From: Lachnospiraceae bacterium
GTDB taxonomy: Bacteria > Bacillota > Clostridia > Lachnospirales > Lachnospiraceae
Reading direction: 5' to 3'
Length of the DNA stretch: 36,367 nt
NCBI GenBank assembly: GCA_022792335.1
Contig: JAAWAV010000047.1
Coordinates: forward strand, 1-36,367
The translations under genes were made by a program, and so were the position numbers. Shown one piece after another: positions 13,910 through 22,144 of this stretch; position 1 is the first letter of the stretch, and the number at the start of each line of letters is the position of its first letter. The notes under the pieces are model-generated. The model ran no database searches and was not told where the DNA came from. It worked only from the letters and a program-made list of their open reading frames with translations.

Positions 13910-15778
13910 CTATTTTTCTGCTTTCGAATCCTTTGTTTCTTTTCTTACTACAGCCTTTTCTGTGGTTCTGCCTTTTTTGTTCGTCAGGCTGGCCTCTTCT
14001 TTTTTCTTTCTGTCGGAAAGAAGCACCACGATGCTCCTGGCCTCCAATTCAAAGGTCTCCTGGTTCTCTAAAAGCTCCGGCTCGTCAAAGACCCCGTTTT
14101 TGTCCTCTCTGGAGGTATCCACCACCAGACGCCATGCTCCCTCCCCATGAGGAATGGAGAAGGTATGAGGTTCCCAGTGCATATTGAGCATCAGGTAGAT
14201 ATCCCCGTCCTCTGCATACCTCCCACTGTAATAAAATCCAAGCTGTCTCCGGTATGCCTCGTACTGAGGATACCAAGGCGACACCCCGTGGACAGAAAAA
14301 TCTGGACATCCTGTCCCCAGATAATCCATTCCTTTCAGTCCTCCCTCTTTGTGAAGCATCGGATGAGCCTTCCGGAACTGAAGCATATGGCTGGCAAACT
14401 GGAACACATCCTCTCCAAATTTTCCTCCTTTCCAGTTCACCCAACCGGTAGGATTGTCCTGACAGTAGGCGTTGTTATTCCCATCCTGGGAATTTCCACA
14501 TTCATCTCCAGCCAAAATGAGAGGGATTCCCTGGGACATCGTAAGCAGGACCCAGGCGTTCCGGAGCTGTTTTTTCCGAAGTTCCAGGATCCGTTTTTTC
14601 CGCACAGGCCCTTCTGCGCCGCAGTTCCAACTATGATTGTAATCCGATCCGTCTCTTCCGTTCTCTCCGTTGGCTTCGTTGTGCTTCCGGTCATAGGAGA
14701 CCATGTCCGCCATGGTAAATCCGTTGGTATTCGCCATAAAATTGACCTTACCGACAGCCCCCCCATCTTCTTTCATCTGGTATGCCGCCAACTGAAGCAT
14801 ATCCTCGTCTCCTTTTAGCAGGCGGCGCATATCTGTCTGGAAGTCCTCCCGGTAACAGGCCAGATGGCGATTTCTGTCTGAGACTCCGGTACAAAAGTCT
14901 CCGGCAAACAGTTTCACTCTGGCAAGGGCCGGATCGGCAGCAGCCGCCCGGCTGTCAAAGTTCCCGGAAAGGTGAATACCGTCCACATGGTATTCCCGTA
15001 CCCAGTGTCGTAAACAGGCAAGCTGAAGCGGTGTTCCCATGTCCGGCCCAAAATAGAGCTCCACAGCAAGCTCCATCCCATTTTCGTGAAATGCCTTTAC
15101 CAGCTTCTTGAACTGAATATCCGGAGACTCTTCTTTTCCCCCCTTTACACAGTAAGAGGCTTTCGGCGCAAAGCAGTAGGCTGGGCCGTAGCCCCAGTAA
15201 TTGATCCGTCCCCCCTCTCCTCCTTCTGCAAATTCATCCGGTACCATAAGTTCTACCATGGTAACGCCCAATTCTTTCAGATAAGGAATCTTTTCCTGGA
15301 TTCCAGCAAAGGTTCCCTTGTTTTTTACGCCGGAAGAGGGATGCTTCGTAAACCCTCTCACATGAAGCCGATAGAGAACGGTGTTTTCAAAGGAGTAGTC
15401 CGGTGATTGATCGAGCCCCCAGTCGAAGCCCTCTTTCAAAAAACCATATCGAATCGGCCCCCCTGGCTCTCCCCACTTCTCCCGCCCCGTCACCACCGCC
15501 GCGCATAGATCCCGGACAGGAGCGCCGTCTACGGAAAGACTGTATTCGTATGCCGCTGGGTCAAAGCCGGAAAGAGTCACGTACCGTATATTCCCAAGCC
15601 TGCACTCTTTGGGGAAGGCGAACACTCCAGCCTCCTGTTCCCTCCCCTTCTTATATAAATGAAATCTGGCTGTTCCCTCCACCTCTGATATAAAAGACAC
15701 ATATACGCTGCCCCCTTCCACCCTGGTTCCCAGGGGAAGCGGCCTGGCCCCCGAAGCCTCTGCTTTTATTTTACCCAC
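13910..15778 (-). CDS. GlgX-like GH13 protein lacking all catalytic residues (pseudoenzyme)
   Basis: A 622-residue protein with clear overall similarity to glycogen debranching enzyme GlgX: an N-terminal CBM48-like region, WGYGP at about 195-199, the strongly conserved KHNEANGENGRDG (365-377) and AGDECGNSQDGNNNAYCQDN (423-442). Yet every GH13 active-site signature is changed. Region I DxVxNH reads VELYFG; region II FRFD reads IHLS (Ser271 for the nucleophile Asp); region III AEPW reads AGDF (Gly293 for the acid/base Glu); region IV AHDG reads NTNG (Asn352 for the third Asp). It should not hydrolyse glucan; binding or regulation is possible. I chose the GTG at 15778 because a perfect AAGGAGG lies 6 bases upstream; ATG codons at 15796 and 15886 lack one. 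The tail is Lys/Glu-rich. It follows the Uup-like gene by 31 nt. Confidence 0.88.
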   Translation of the reverse strand: MGKIKAEASGARPLPLGTRVEGGSVYVSFISEVEGTARFHLYKKGREQEAGVFAFPKECRLGNIRYVTLSGFDPAAYEYSLSVDGAPVRDLCAAVVTGREKWGEPGGPIRYGFLKEGFDWGLDQSPDYSFENTVLYRLHVRGFTKHPSSGVKNKGTFAGIQEKIPYLKELGVTMVELMVPDEFAEGGEGGRINYWGYGPAYCFAPKASYCVKGGKEESPDIQFKKLVKAFHENGMELAVELYFGPDMGTPLQLACLRHWVREYHVDGIHLSGNFDSRAAAADPALARVKLFAGDFCTGVSDRNRHLACYREDFQTDMRRLLKGDEDMLQLAAYQMKEDGGAVGKVNFMANTNGFTMADMVSYDRKHNEANGENGRDGSDYNHSWNCGAEGPVRKKRILELRKKQLRNAWVLLTMSQGIPLILAGDECGNSQDGNNNAYCQDNPTGWVNWKGGKFGEDVFQFASHMLQFRKAHPMLHKEGGLKGMDYLGTGCPDFSVHGVSPWYPQYEAYRRQLGFYYSGRYAEDGDIYLMLNMHWEPHTFSIPHGEGAWRLVVDTSREDKNGVFDEPELLENQETFELEARSIVVLLSDRKKKEEASLTNKKGRTTEKAVVRKETKDSKAEK

Positions 15779-15809
15779 GCTTTTCCTCCTTGTCATTACG
15801 CCAAAGCGT

Positions 15810-17750
15810 TCATCCTGCTGTCTCTCCTGCTGCAATCTTTTCTGCCAGCTCTTCCAGGTACATCCACCGTTCCATTTTTTCTTCAAGAGTCGTTTCCAAC
15901 TTCCTCTTTTCTTCCATCAGTTGGTTTAAAGCAGTATAATCCGACGCTACTTCTTCAATCGCAGCCTCTTTTTCTGAGACTGCCTCTTCCAATAAACGGA
16001 TTTCTTCTTCTATCGTCTCGAAGTCCCGCTGTTCCTGATAGGTAAATTTTAATTTTCTAGGCCGCGTATTCTGCTTCCGGCCTTCTTTTCGCCCCTCAGA
16101 GGCCCTGTTAGACTCCTGGACTCCTTCTGAAACCGACGGGAGGTTCGTCTCCTCTATCCCCTGACGCTTTTTTAAAGCCGCCTCATAATCCGTATAGCCG
16201 CCCTCATACTGGCGAAGCCTTCCATTTTCTTCAAAAGCAAAGATTCGACGGACCACCCGGTCCAGGAAATAACGATCATGGGATACGGCTATGACAATAC
16301 CTGGAAACTGATCCAGGTAGTCTTCCAGAATCATCAAAGTCCTGATATCCAGATCATTGGTGGGCTCGTCCAGGAGCAGCACGTTAGGCGCTTCCATTAA
16401 AATTCGAAGAAGATACAGACGCCTTCGTTCTCCACCAGATAACCGTCCGACGGTCGTATATTGAAGATCCGGAGGGAATAGAAACCGCTCCAGCATTTTG
16501 GAAGCGCTCACGCTTCCATCCTCTGTCGTCACATACTCTGCCACATTCCGGATATAGTCGATGACTTTGAGACTCTGATCCATGGATTCATTTTCCTGAG
16601 AAAAGTAGCCCAACTTTACAGTCTGACCCAGGACTACTTCTCCGGAATCGGCCGTACAAATTCCCATGATCAGTTTCATCAGCGTAGATTTTCCGCAGCC
16701 GTTTGGACCTGAAATTCCCACCCGGTCGTTTTTTAAAAACGTGTAGGAAAAATCCCGAATCAGCCTCTTCTCTCCGTAAGCCTTTGAGAGATCGTGAAGT
16801 TCCACCGTCGTCTTTCCCAACCTGCTTTTGACGGATCCGAGTGTGATTGTCTCGTCTACTTCCGGCCCCTTTCTGTCCCGGAGTTCTTCGTAGCGTCGAA
16901 TATGAGCTTTCTGCTTGGTGGACCTGGCCCTGGCTCCCCGCATCATCCATAAAAGCTCCTTCCGAAGGAGACTTTGCCGTTTCCGTTCCGACGCCTGAGC
17001 CATATTTTCCCGCTCCGCTTTTAGTTCTAAAAATTCAGAATATCCACCTGGATAACCGTACAGCTTTCCCCGGCTAAGCTCTACAATCCGGTTGCAGACA
17101 CTGTCCAGAAAATACCGGTCGTGAGTCACCATGACCAACGCACCCTTATATCGTTTCAGATATTCTTCCAGCCATCCGGCCATCCCACTGTCCAGATGGT
17201 TGGTAGGTTCGTCCAGAACCAGTATGTCCGCCTCTGACAGAAGCGCCGCCGCCAGGGCCGCCCGTTTTCTCTGTCCGCCGGAAAGCTCTCCCATGGGCTG
17301 TAAGAAATCTGGCATTCCCAGAGTATTTAACATGGCCTTGGCCTGGCTTTCCAAGTCCCAGTGCTCCTTTTCCCTAACCTCGCCCGTATTCCAGGCCCTC
17401 CCAGAACGTTCAGGCACGCCCCTACTCCAAACGCTCCCGGAAACGCCAGAGTGTTCAGAACTGTCAAAACTTTCGGAAAGTCCGGAAAGCACTGAGGCAA
17501 GTACCGACTTCGTCCCGTCAAAGGCCGGCGTCTGGGGCAGATAGCAGAAAGTCAACCCATTCCCTCGAACCACACTGCCCTGATCCGGTTCGCAAAGCCC
17601 CGCAATCATCTTTAAGAGCGTACTTTTCCCGGTCCCATTGATTCCGATGAGCCCCACTTTTTCCCCCGTCCCAAGGGAAAAAGAGGCGTTGTCGAAGAGA
17701 AGTCGCTCCGTGTAGGACTTGGTTATATGCTCCATGGTCAACAAATTCAT
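15810..17750 (-). CDS. ABC-F ATPase, Uup-like with C-terminal coiled coil
   Basis: A 646-residue tandem ATPase without membrane domain; ABC-F proteins act on the ribosome as translation factors. First cassette: Walker [10 protein letters not shown] 36-44, LSGGQ 156-160, DEPTNHLD 181-187. Second: GPNGCGKS 348-355, LSGGE 437-441, DEPTNDLD 461-468. The linker (about 240-295) is rich in Arg and Lys. The C-terminal part (about 563-640) is a long coiled coil as in Uup, which binds DNA/ribosome. A Ser/Gly/Arg-rich stretch at about 91-130 is inserted in the first cassette between Walker A and signature. The start at 17750 overlaps the xth stop by 4 nt (ATGA), so translation is probably coupled. It is unlikely to be a drug-resistance ABC-F given the Uup features. 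Confidence 0.9.
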   Translation of the reverse strand: MNLLTMEHITKSYTERLLFDNASFSLGTGEKVGLIGINGTGKSTLLKMIAGLCEPDQGSVVRGNGLTFCYLPQTPAFDGTKSVLASVLSGLSESFDSSEHSGVSGSVWSRGVPERSGRAWNTGEVREKEHWDLESQAKAMLNTLGMPDFLQPMGELSGGQRKRAALAAALLSEADILVLDEPTNHLDSGMAGWLEEYLKRYKGALVMVTHDRYFLDSVCNRIVELSRGKLYGYPGGYSEFLELKAERENMAQASERKRQSLLRKELLWMMRGARARSTKQKAHIRRYEELRDRKGPEVDETITLGSVKSRLGKTTVELHDLSKAYGEKRLIRDFSYTFLKNDRVGISGPNGCGKSTLMKLIMGICTADSGEVVLGQTVKLGYFSQENESMDQSLKVIDYIRNVAEYVTTEDGSVSASKMLERFLFPPDLQYTTVGRLSGGERRRLYLLRILMEAPNVLLLDEPTNDLDIRTLMILEDYLDQFPGIVIAVSHDRYFLDRVVRRIFAFEENGRLRQYEGGYTDYEAALKKRQGIEETNLPSVSEGVQESNRASEGRKEGRKQNTRPRKLKFTYQEQRDFETIEEEIRLLEEAVSEKEAAIEEVASDYTALNQLMEEKRKLETTLEEKMERWMYLEELAEKIAAGETAG

Positions 17751-18508
17751 AGGTCGATCAAAAGCTCCACGGGACAGTGATCGGAACCTACAACTTCCGT
17801 ATGAATGGCCGCACCAGCCAACCGTTCTTTTAATCCCTCGGAAACACAAAAATAATCAATACGCCATCCGGCATTTTTCTCTCTCGCTTTAAACCGGTAG
17901 GACCACCAGGAGTAAATCCCCTCCTGATCCGGATAAAAGTAACGAAATGTATCAATAAAACCAGCTTCCAATAATGCTGTAAATTTCCCCCGCTCCTCTT
18001 CTGTAAAACCGGCATTTTTCCGGTTATTCTTCGGATTTTTCAAATCGATTTCTTTGTGAGCCACATTCAGGTCTCCGCAAATGATCACCGGTTTTTTATG
18101 CTCCAGCTCCTTTAAATAACCAAGAAATGCATCCTCCCATTCCATCCGGTAAGGAAGTCTCGCAAGCTCATTTTGAGAATTGGGCGTATAGCAGGTTACC
18201 AAATAGCAGGTCGGGTATTCCAGGGTAATGACTCTGCCTTCTTTGTCATGTTCTTCTTTTCCCATGCCATAGAAAACAGAAAGGGGCACTTCTTTTGTAA
18301 AGATTGCCGTTCCAGAATAGCCTTTCTTTTCCGCATAATTCCAGTACTGATGATAGCCCTCCAAGGGAAGTTCAATCTGTCCTTCCTGGAGCTTCGTTTC
18401 CTGGAGGCAGAACACGTCTGCGTTCGCTTCTTTGAAATACGTTTCAAATCCTTTGGTCACACAGGCCCTGAGGCCGTTGACATTCCAGGATATCATTTTT
18501 TTTACCAT
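17747..18508 (-). CDS. xth: Exodeoxyribonuclease III (AP endonuclease, EEP family)
   Basis: DNA repair nuclease that incises abasic sites and removes 3' blocks. All active-site residues of the ExoIII family are in place in the 253-residue chain: SWNVNG (7-12), LQETK with Glu37, Tyr107 in CYTPN, Asp146 and Asn148 in GDLN, and the terminal GSDHCPV with Asp243 and His244. The ATG at 18508 has GGAGG 7 bases upstream; upstream in-frame codons only add a hydrophobic stretch that lies in the promoter. It leads a four-gene operon: xth, Uup-like ABC-F, GlgX-like protein, traX. Confidence 0.95.
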   Translation of the reverse strand: MVKKMISWNVNGLRACVTKGFETYFKEANADVFCLQETKLQEGQIELPLEGYHQYWNYAEKKGYSGTAIFTKEVPLSVFYGMGKEEHDKEGRVITLEYPTCYLVTCYTPNSQNELARLPYRMEWEDAFLGYLKELEHKKPVIICGDLNVAHKEIDLKNPKNNRKNAGFTEEERGKFTALLEAGFIDTFRYFYPDQEGIYSWWSYRFKAREKNAGWRIDYFCVSEGLKERLAGAAIHTEVVGSDHCPVELLIDL

Positions 18509-18527
18509 ATTTTTTCCTCCAGTTTTT

Positions 18528-18556
18528 ATTATAAACGATAGGAAGAGCACGTTCAA
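18528..18556 (-). promoter_or_regulatory. Promoter of the xth operon
   Basis: Minus-strand TTGAAC (18551-18556), 17-nt spacer and a consensus TATAAT (18528-18533), 20 bases before the xth start. Confidence 0.8.
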
Positions 18557-18643
18557 GAAAAAATACAAATCTGTTTTTCATCATACCACAGCAAAAGTGC
18601 CGCAGGCAATGAAAAAATCAGAGTCCTCCTAAGGAAATTTCAC

Positions 18644-18671
18644 TTGCAAAATCCTTATTTTCCTGTAAAAT
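18644..18671 (+). promoter_or_regulatory. Promoter of the YkpA-type ABC-F gene
   Basis: TTGCAA (18644-18649), 16-nt spacer and TAAAAT (18666-18671), 58 bases before the start. Confidence 0.65.
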
Positions 18672-18729
18672 AAGACTTGTTGTGAGATACACTCTGTAGA
18701 TCATTTAATTGTAAAGAAAGGATTTTTCT

Positions 18730-20370
18730 ATGATAAGTGCAAATAACATCACGCTTCGCATTGGAAAAAAGGCGCTTTTCGAGGATGTGAATATCAAATT
18801 TACGGAAGGAAACTGTTATGGTCTCATCGGGGCCAACGGTGCAGGAAAATCTACGTTTTTAAAAATTCTGTCCGGACAGTTGGAATCTACCAAAGGAGAC
18901 ATTGCCATTACCCCCGGCCAGAGGCTTTCTTTTCTGCAACAGGACCATTTCAAATATGACGACTGCGTGGTCTTAGATACGGTCATGATGGGAAATCCCC
19001 GCCTGGTAGAAATCATGAAGGAGAAAGACGCCATTTACGCCAAACCTGACTTTTCCGACGAGGACGGCATCCGGGCGGCGGACCTGGAGGCAGAATTTGC
19101 TAATATGAATGGCTGGGAAGCGGAGTCTGACGCCGCCACCCTCTTAAACGGTCTGGGAATCGGCCCGGAACTTCACTACTCTCTCATGAAAGATCTGGTT
19201 GGCAATGACAAAGTAAAAGTCCTCCTGGCCCAGGCTCTTTTCGGAAATCCGGATATCCTGCTTCTCGACGAGCCCACCAACCATCTGGATCTGGATGCCA
19301 TCGCCTGGTTGGAAGAGTTTTTAATCAATTTCGATAATACGGTGATCGTGGTTTCCCACGACCGGTACTTCCTCAATAAAGTCTGTACCCATATTGCAGA
19401 TATCGACTATGCGAAGATTCAGCTTTATGCCGGAAATTATGATTTCTGGTATGAATCCAGCCAGTTGATGATCAAACAGATGAAAGAGGCCAACAAGAAA
19501 AAAGAGGAAAAGATCAAAGAATTACAGGAATTTATCCAGCGTTTTTCTGCCAACGCCTCAAAATCGAAACAGGCTACCTCCAGAAAGCGCGCGCTGGAGA
19601 AAATCCAGTTGGACGAAATCAAACCCTCCAGCCGGAAATATCCCTATATTGATTTCCGGCCCGAACGGGAGATCGGAAATGAAGTCCTGGTGGTGGAAAA
19701 CCTCTCCAAAACGGTGGATGGCGTCAAAGTCTTAGACAATCTCTCCTTTATTCTCGGCCGCAACGACAAGGTTGCTTTCGTCGGCTCTGATGAGATCGCC
19801 AAGACCACCCTGTTCCAGATTCTCTCCGGAGAACTGGAGCCAGACGAAGGTACCTATAAGTGGGGCATCACTACCTCACAGGCCTATTTTGCCAAAGACA
19901 ATACCAAAGAATTTGACAATGACCTTACCATTGTGGACTGGCTCACCCAGTTCTCTCCGGTAAAAGACGTAACCTATGTCCGTGGCTTCCTGGGACGGAT
20001 GCTTTTTGCCGGAGACGACGGTGTAAAGAAAGTAAAAGTCCTCTCCGGAGGTGAGAAGGTCCGCTGTCAGCTCTCCAAGATGATGATACAGGCCACCAAT
20101 ACTCTGATTCTGGATGAACCTACCAACCACCTGGACATGGAGTCCATCACCGCCTTAAACAATGCCCTGATCAAATATCCTGGCGTGGTACTCTTCTCCT
20201 GTCACGACCATCAGTTTGTTCAGACCACAGCCAACCGGATTATGGAACTCACCCCCGGCGGTCTCATTGATAAGATTACCACTTACGACGAGTATCTGGA
20301 AAGTGACGAGATGGCCAGGAAACGTCAGAAGAGCTACAGCCTCTCCGCTTCCGACGCCGAGGACAATTAG
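18730..20370 (+). CDS. ykpA: ABC-F ATPase of the YkpA/YbiT group
   Basis: A 546-residue tandem ATPase that aligns end to end, from memory, with B. subtilis YkpA (NIKFTxGNCYGLIGANGAGKSTFLK, KPDFSDEDGIRAA, NYDFWYESSQL). The first Walker A is intact (34-42) with DEPTNHLD at 180-187, but the first signature reads LVGND (156-160). The second Walker A is degenerate, GSDEIAKT (352-359), with two Gly replaced, while the second signature LSGGE (438-442) and DEPTNHLD (462-469) are normal. This asymmetry is also known in YkpA and is not damage. ABC-F proteins of this group are ribosome-associated factors, not exporters. AAAGGA lies 7 bases before the ATG. The gene is transcribed away from xth and is followed by an inverted-repeat element and a terminator. 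Confidence 0.93.
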   Translation: MISANNITLRIGKKALFEDVNIKFTEGNCYGLIGANGAGKSTFLKILSGQLESTKGDIAITPGQRLSFLQQDHFKYDDCVVLDTVMMGNPRLVEIMKEKDAIYAKPDFSDEDGIRAADLEAEFANMNGWEAESDAATLLNGLGIGPELHYSLMKDLVGNDKVKVLLAQALFGNPDILLLDEPTNHLDLDAIAWLEEFLINFDNTVIVVSHDRYFLNKVCTHIADIDYAKIQLYAGNYDFWYESSQLMIKQMKEANKKKEEKIKELQEFIQRFSANASKSKQATSRKRALEKIQLDEIKPSSRKYPYIDFRPEREIGNEVLVVENLSKTVDGVKVLDNLSFILGRNDKVAFVGSDEIAKTTLFQILSGELEPDEGTYKWGITTSQAYFAKDNTKEFDNDLTIVDWLTQFSPVKDVTYVRGFLGRMLFAGDDGVKKVKVLSGGEKVRCQLSKMMIQATNTLILDEPTNHLDMESITALNNALIKYPGVVLFSCHDHQFVQTTANRIMELTPGGLIDKITTYDEYLESDEMARKRQKSYSLSASDAEDN

Positions 20371-20387
20371 TCCATTTCTTACAACTT

Positions 20388-20486
20388 TACCGTCGCTTGA
20401 CAAGAGCACACACGGTCGAAAAAGGGGGAAATTCAGCTCCTGCGGCGTTACTTTCACTCCGCGTACGTCCTTGTCAAGCGACGGTA
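20388..20486. repeat. Inverted-repeat element behind ykpA (copy 2)
   Basis: A 99-bp unit bounded by perfect 17-bp terminal inverted repeats: TACCGTCGCTTGACAAG (20388-20404) and its complement at 20470-20486. Its left 31 bases resemble those of the element in the luxS leader (24 of 31 identical). No coding sequence of its own is apparent. A separate terminator follows. Size and ends would fit a MITE-like repeat or a folded RNA. Confidence 0.7.
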
Positions 20487-20494
20487 TATTCTTC

Positions 20495-20566
20495 AAAAAA
20501 AATCGGTTTTTCCCGATCCGAAACCTTTCAAAACATGTTTCGGATGGGAGGAAACCGATTTTTTTG
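20495..20566. terminator. Bidirectional terminator between ykpA and the broken symporter
   Basis: A long hairpin: AAAAAATCGGTTT and ATCCGAAAC on the left pair with GTTTCGGAT and AAACCGATTTTTTT on the right, with a small internal loop and a 12-nt apical loop. T-runs follow on both strands, serving both convergent genes. Confidence 0.9.
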
Positions 20567-20655
20567 ATTACTCTTTATCGTACTGTCCGTTGACAGAAAC
20601 ACTTAAGTCTCTATCCATCGCTAGCATCGCCGATGATTTCCCTTTTTCATCCAGA

Positions 20656-21879
20656 TTAAGAAGCCCGCTTTGCTTCCTTCTTTTCTTCCAACTTGCTCAC
20701 AATGATCGCACAGGCAGCATCGCCGGTAATATTGACCGTGGTACGCCCCATATCAAAGATTCGATCCACACCTGCTACAAGTGCAATCCCTTCTACCGGC
20801 AGGCCCACACTCTGAAGCACCATCGCCAGCATAATCATACCTGCGCCTGGTACGCCGGCCGTACCGACGGAAGCCAGGGTCGCCGTCAGAATAATGGTAA
20901 GCTGCTGAGGCAGTGTCAGAGAAATCCCAAAGCAGGAAGCAATAAAGATCGCGCAAACACCCTGATAAATGGCCGTGCCGTCCATATTGATGGTGGCGCC
21001 CAGTGGCAGCGTAAATGCTGCGATATCCTTCCTTGCGCCTAACTTCTCCGAGCACTCAATATTTAAAGGCAGAGCTCCTACGGACTACGAACTGGAAAAA
21101 GCCATCATCATCGCGGGGAACATCCCTTTGAAGAACTTGATCGGGCTCAGGCCGCCCATCAGTTTCACTGTAGAAGAATATACCACCACTGCATGAATGA
21201 CATAACACAGGTACGCAACCAGCAGTACAATAGCCAAGCTTCCCAGAATCTTCGGGCCATTGTCTGCGACAACAGGAGTAATCAGGCAGAATACACCGAT
21301 GGGACTCAGCGCAATAATGAAAGACATAATCTTCATGGAGACTTCGTTGACGCTATCACAGAAATCACCGAAAGACTTTCCCTTCTCCCCTGCCAGAATG
21401 ATGCCAAAACCAAAGAACAAAGAGGCCACAATCACCTGCAGCATCGTTGCATTGGCAAAGGGCGAAATAATATTGCTGGGAAAAATCGCCACGATCGTAT
21501 CCATAATGCTGGGCGCCTCACTGGCTTCATATTCCAGTCCGGAAACCTCTAACACCGGGAAAGCTCCCTTGAAAACATTCGCAAAAACCAGTCCAATCAC
21601 AATGGCAAAGGCCGTCGTACACAGGTAAAACACCACTGTCTTTACACCGATACTTCCCACCTTACGAATGTCTTTCATAGAAATAACGCCACAGATGATG
21701 GAGAAAAATACAATCGGTACCACAATGAATTTGATCAGATTCAAGAAAATTGTACCGAAGGGTTTTATGTAGGTATCCGCAATTTCCGGCGCTCCCATAA
21801 AGCAAAGACCGGCGATGATACCCAGGACCAGACCGATAAAGATTTGAAGCGGCAGTGCAATTCGTTTCTTTTTTTCCAT
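20656..21879 (-). pseudogene. Dicarboxylate/amino acid:cation symporter (DAACS) interrupted by an in-frame TAG
   Basis: Homologue of GltP/DctA-type Na+- or H+-coupled symporters. The first 264 residues run from MEKKKRIALPLQIFIGLVLG to MMMAFSSS, where TAG at 21085-21087 stops translation. In the same frame the sequence continues [16 protein letters not shown], then the conserved [14 protein letters not shown] and [16 protein letters not shown] motifs to the normal end, 142 more codons. Frame and family motifs are otherwise intact, so one substitution (TCG to TAG would restore Ser) explains it. The lesion falls in the serine-rich tip of hairpin HP1, part of the substrate site. No ribosome site supports restart downstream. 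I start at 21879, 8 bases past GGGAG; the ATG at 21885 is too close. It may be a real null allele, a sequencing error or rare readthrough. Confidence 0.85.
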
Positions 21880-21927
21880 ACTCATTACTCCCTTTCCACC
21901 GTTTCACGGCTTATATGTTATAATAAT

Positions 21928-21956
21928 ATTTTACTAAATTTTCTGTATTTTGGCAA
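21928..21956 (-). promoter_or_regulatory. Promoter of the symporter gene
   Basis: Minus-strand TTGCCA (21951-21956), 17-nt spacer and TAAAAT (21928-21933), in an A+T-rich stretch. The rest of the interval up to 22080 shows nothing assignable. Confidence 0.6.
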
Positions 21957-22080
21957 CTGTTTTTTTGTTTTTCCGAAAAATAAAAAAATCTTAAATTTTT
22001 CAGTAAGCATCAACTAAATTCAAATATTTTTTCCAGACAATATACTGTCGACAATCTGTAATTCAGAAAAAGCAGATACA

Positions 22081-22124
22081 AAGAGGTCCATCCCTTTTTC
22101 TTATGAAAGGAACGGACCTCTTTT
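22081..22124. terminator. Terminator behind ppk
   Basis: Stem AAGAGGTCC/GGACCTCTT with a continuing CCTTT/AAAGG inner helix. A TTTT run follows on the plus strand and a short TTT on the minus strand. It is 21 bases past the ppk stop and closes the long minus-strand gene train. Confidence 0.75.
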
Positions 22125-22144
22125 CTACATTTTTTATAAATTTC

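Noticed and set aside
18730-20370. Degenerate second Walker A of the YkpA-type ABC-F as a mutation
   Set aside because: YkpA of B. subtilis has a similarly degraded motif; it is a family trait.
20656-21087. Frameshift as the cause of the broken symporter, or two separate genes
   Set aside because: Both parts are in the same frame and join at one TAG with no loss of conserved residues; the downstream part has no start site.
21085-21087. TAG read as pyrrolysine
   Set aside because: The position is a conserved Ser in a transporter, not a methyltransferase active site, and other genes here (DUF4397, ykpA, folB/folK) use TAG as a normal stop.
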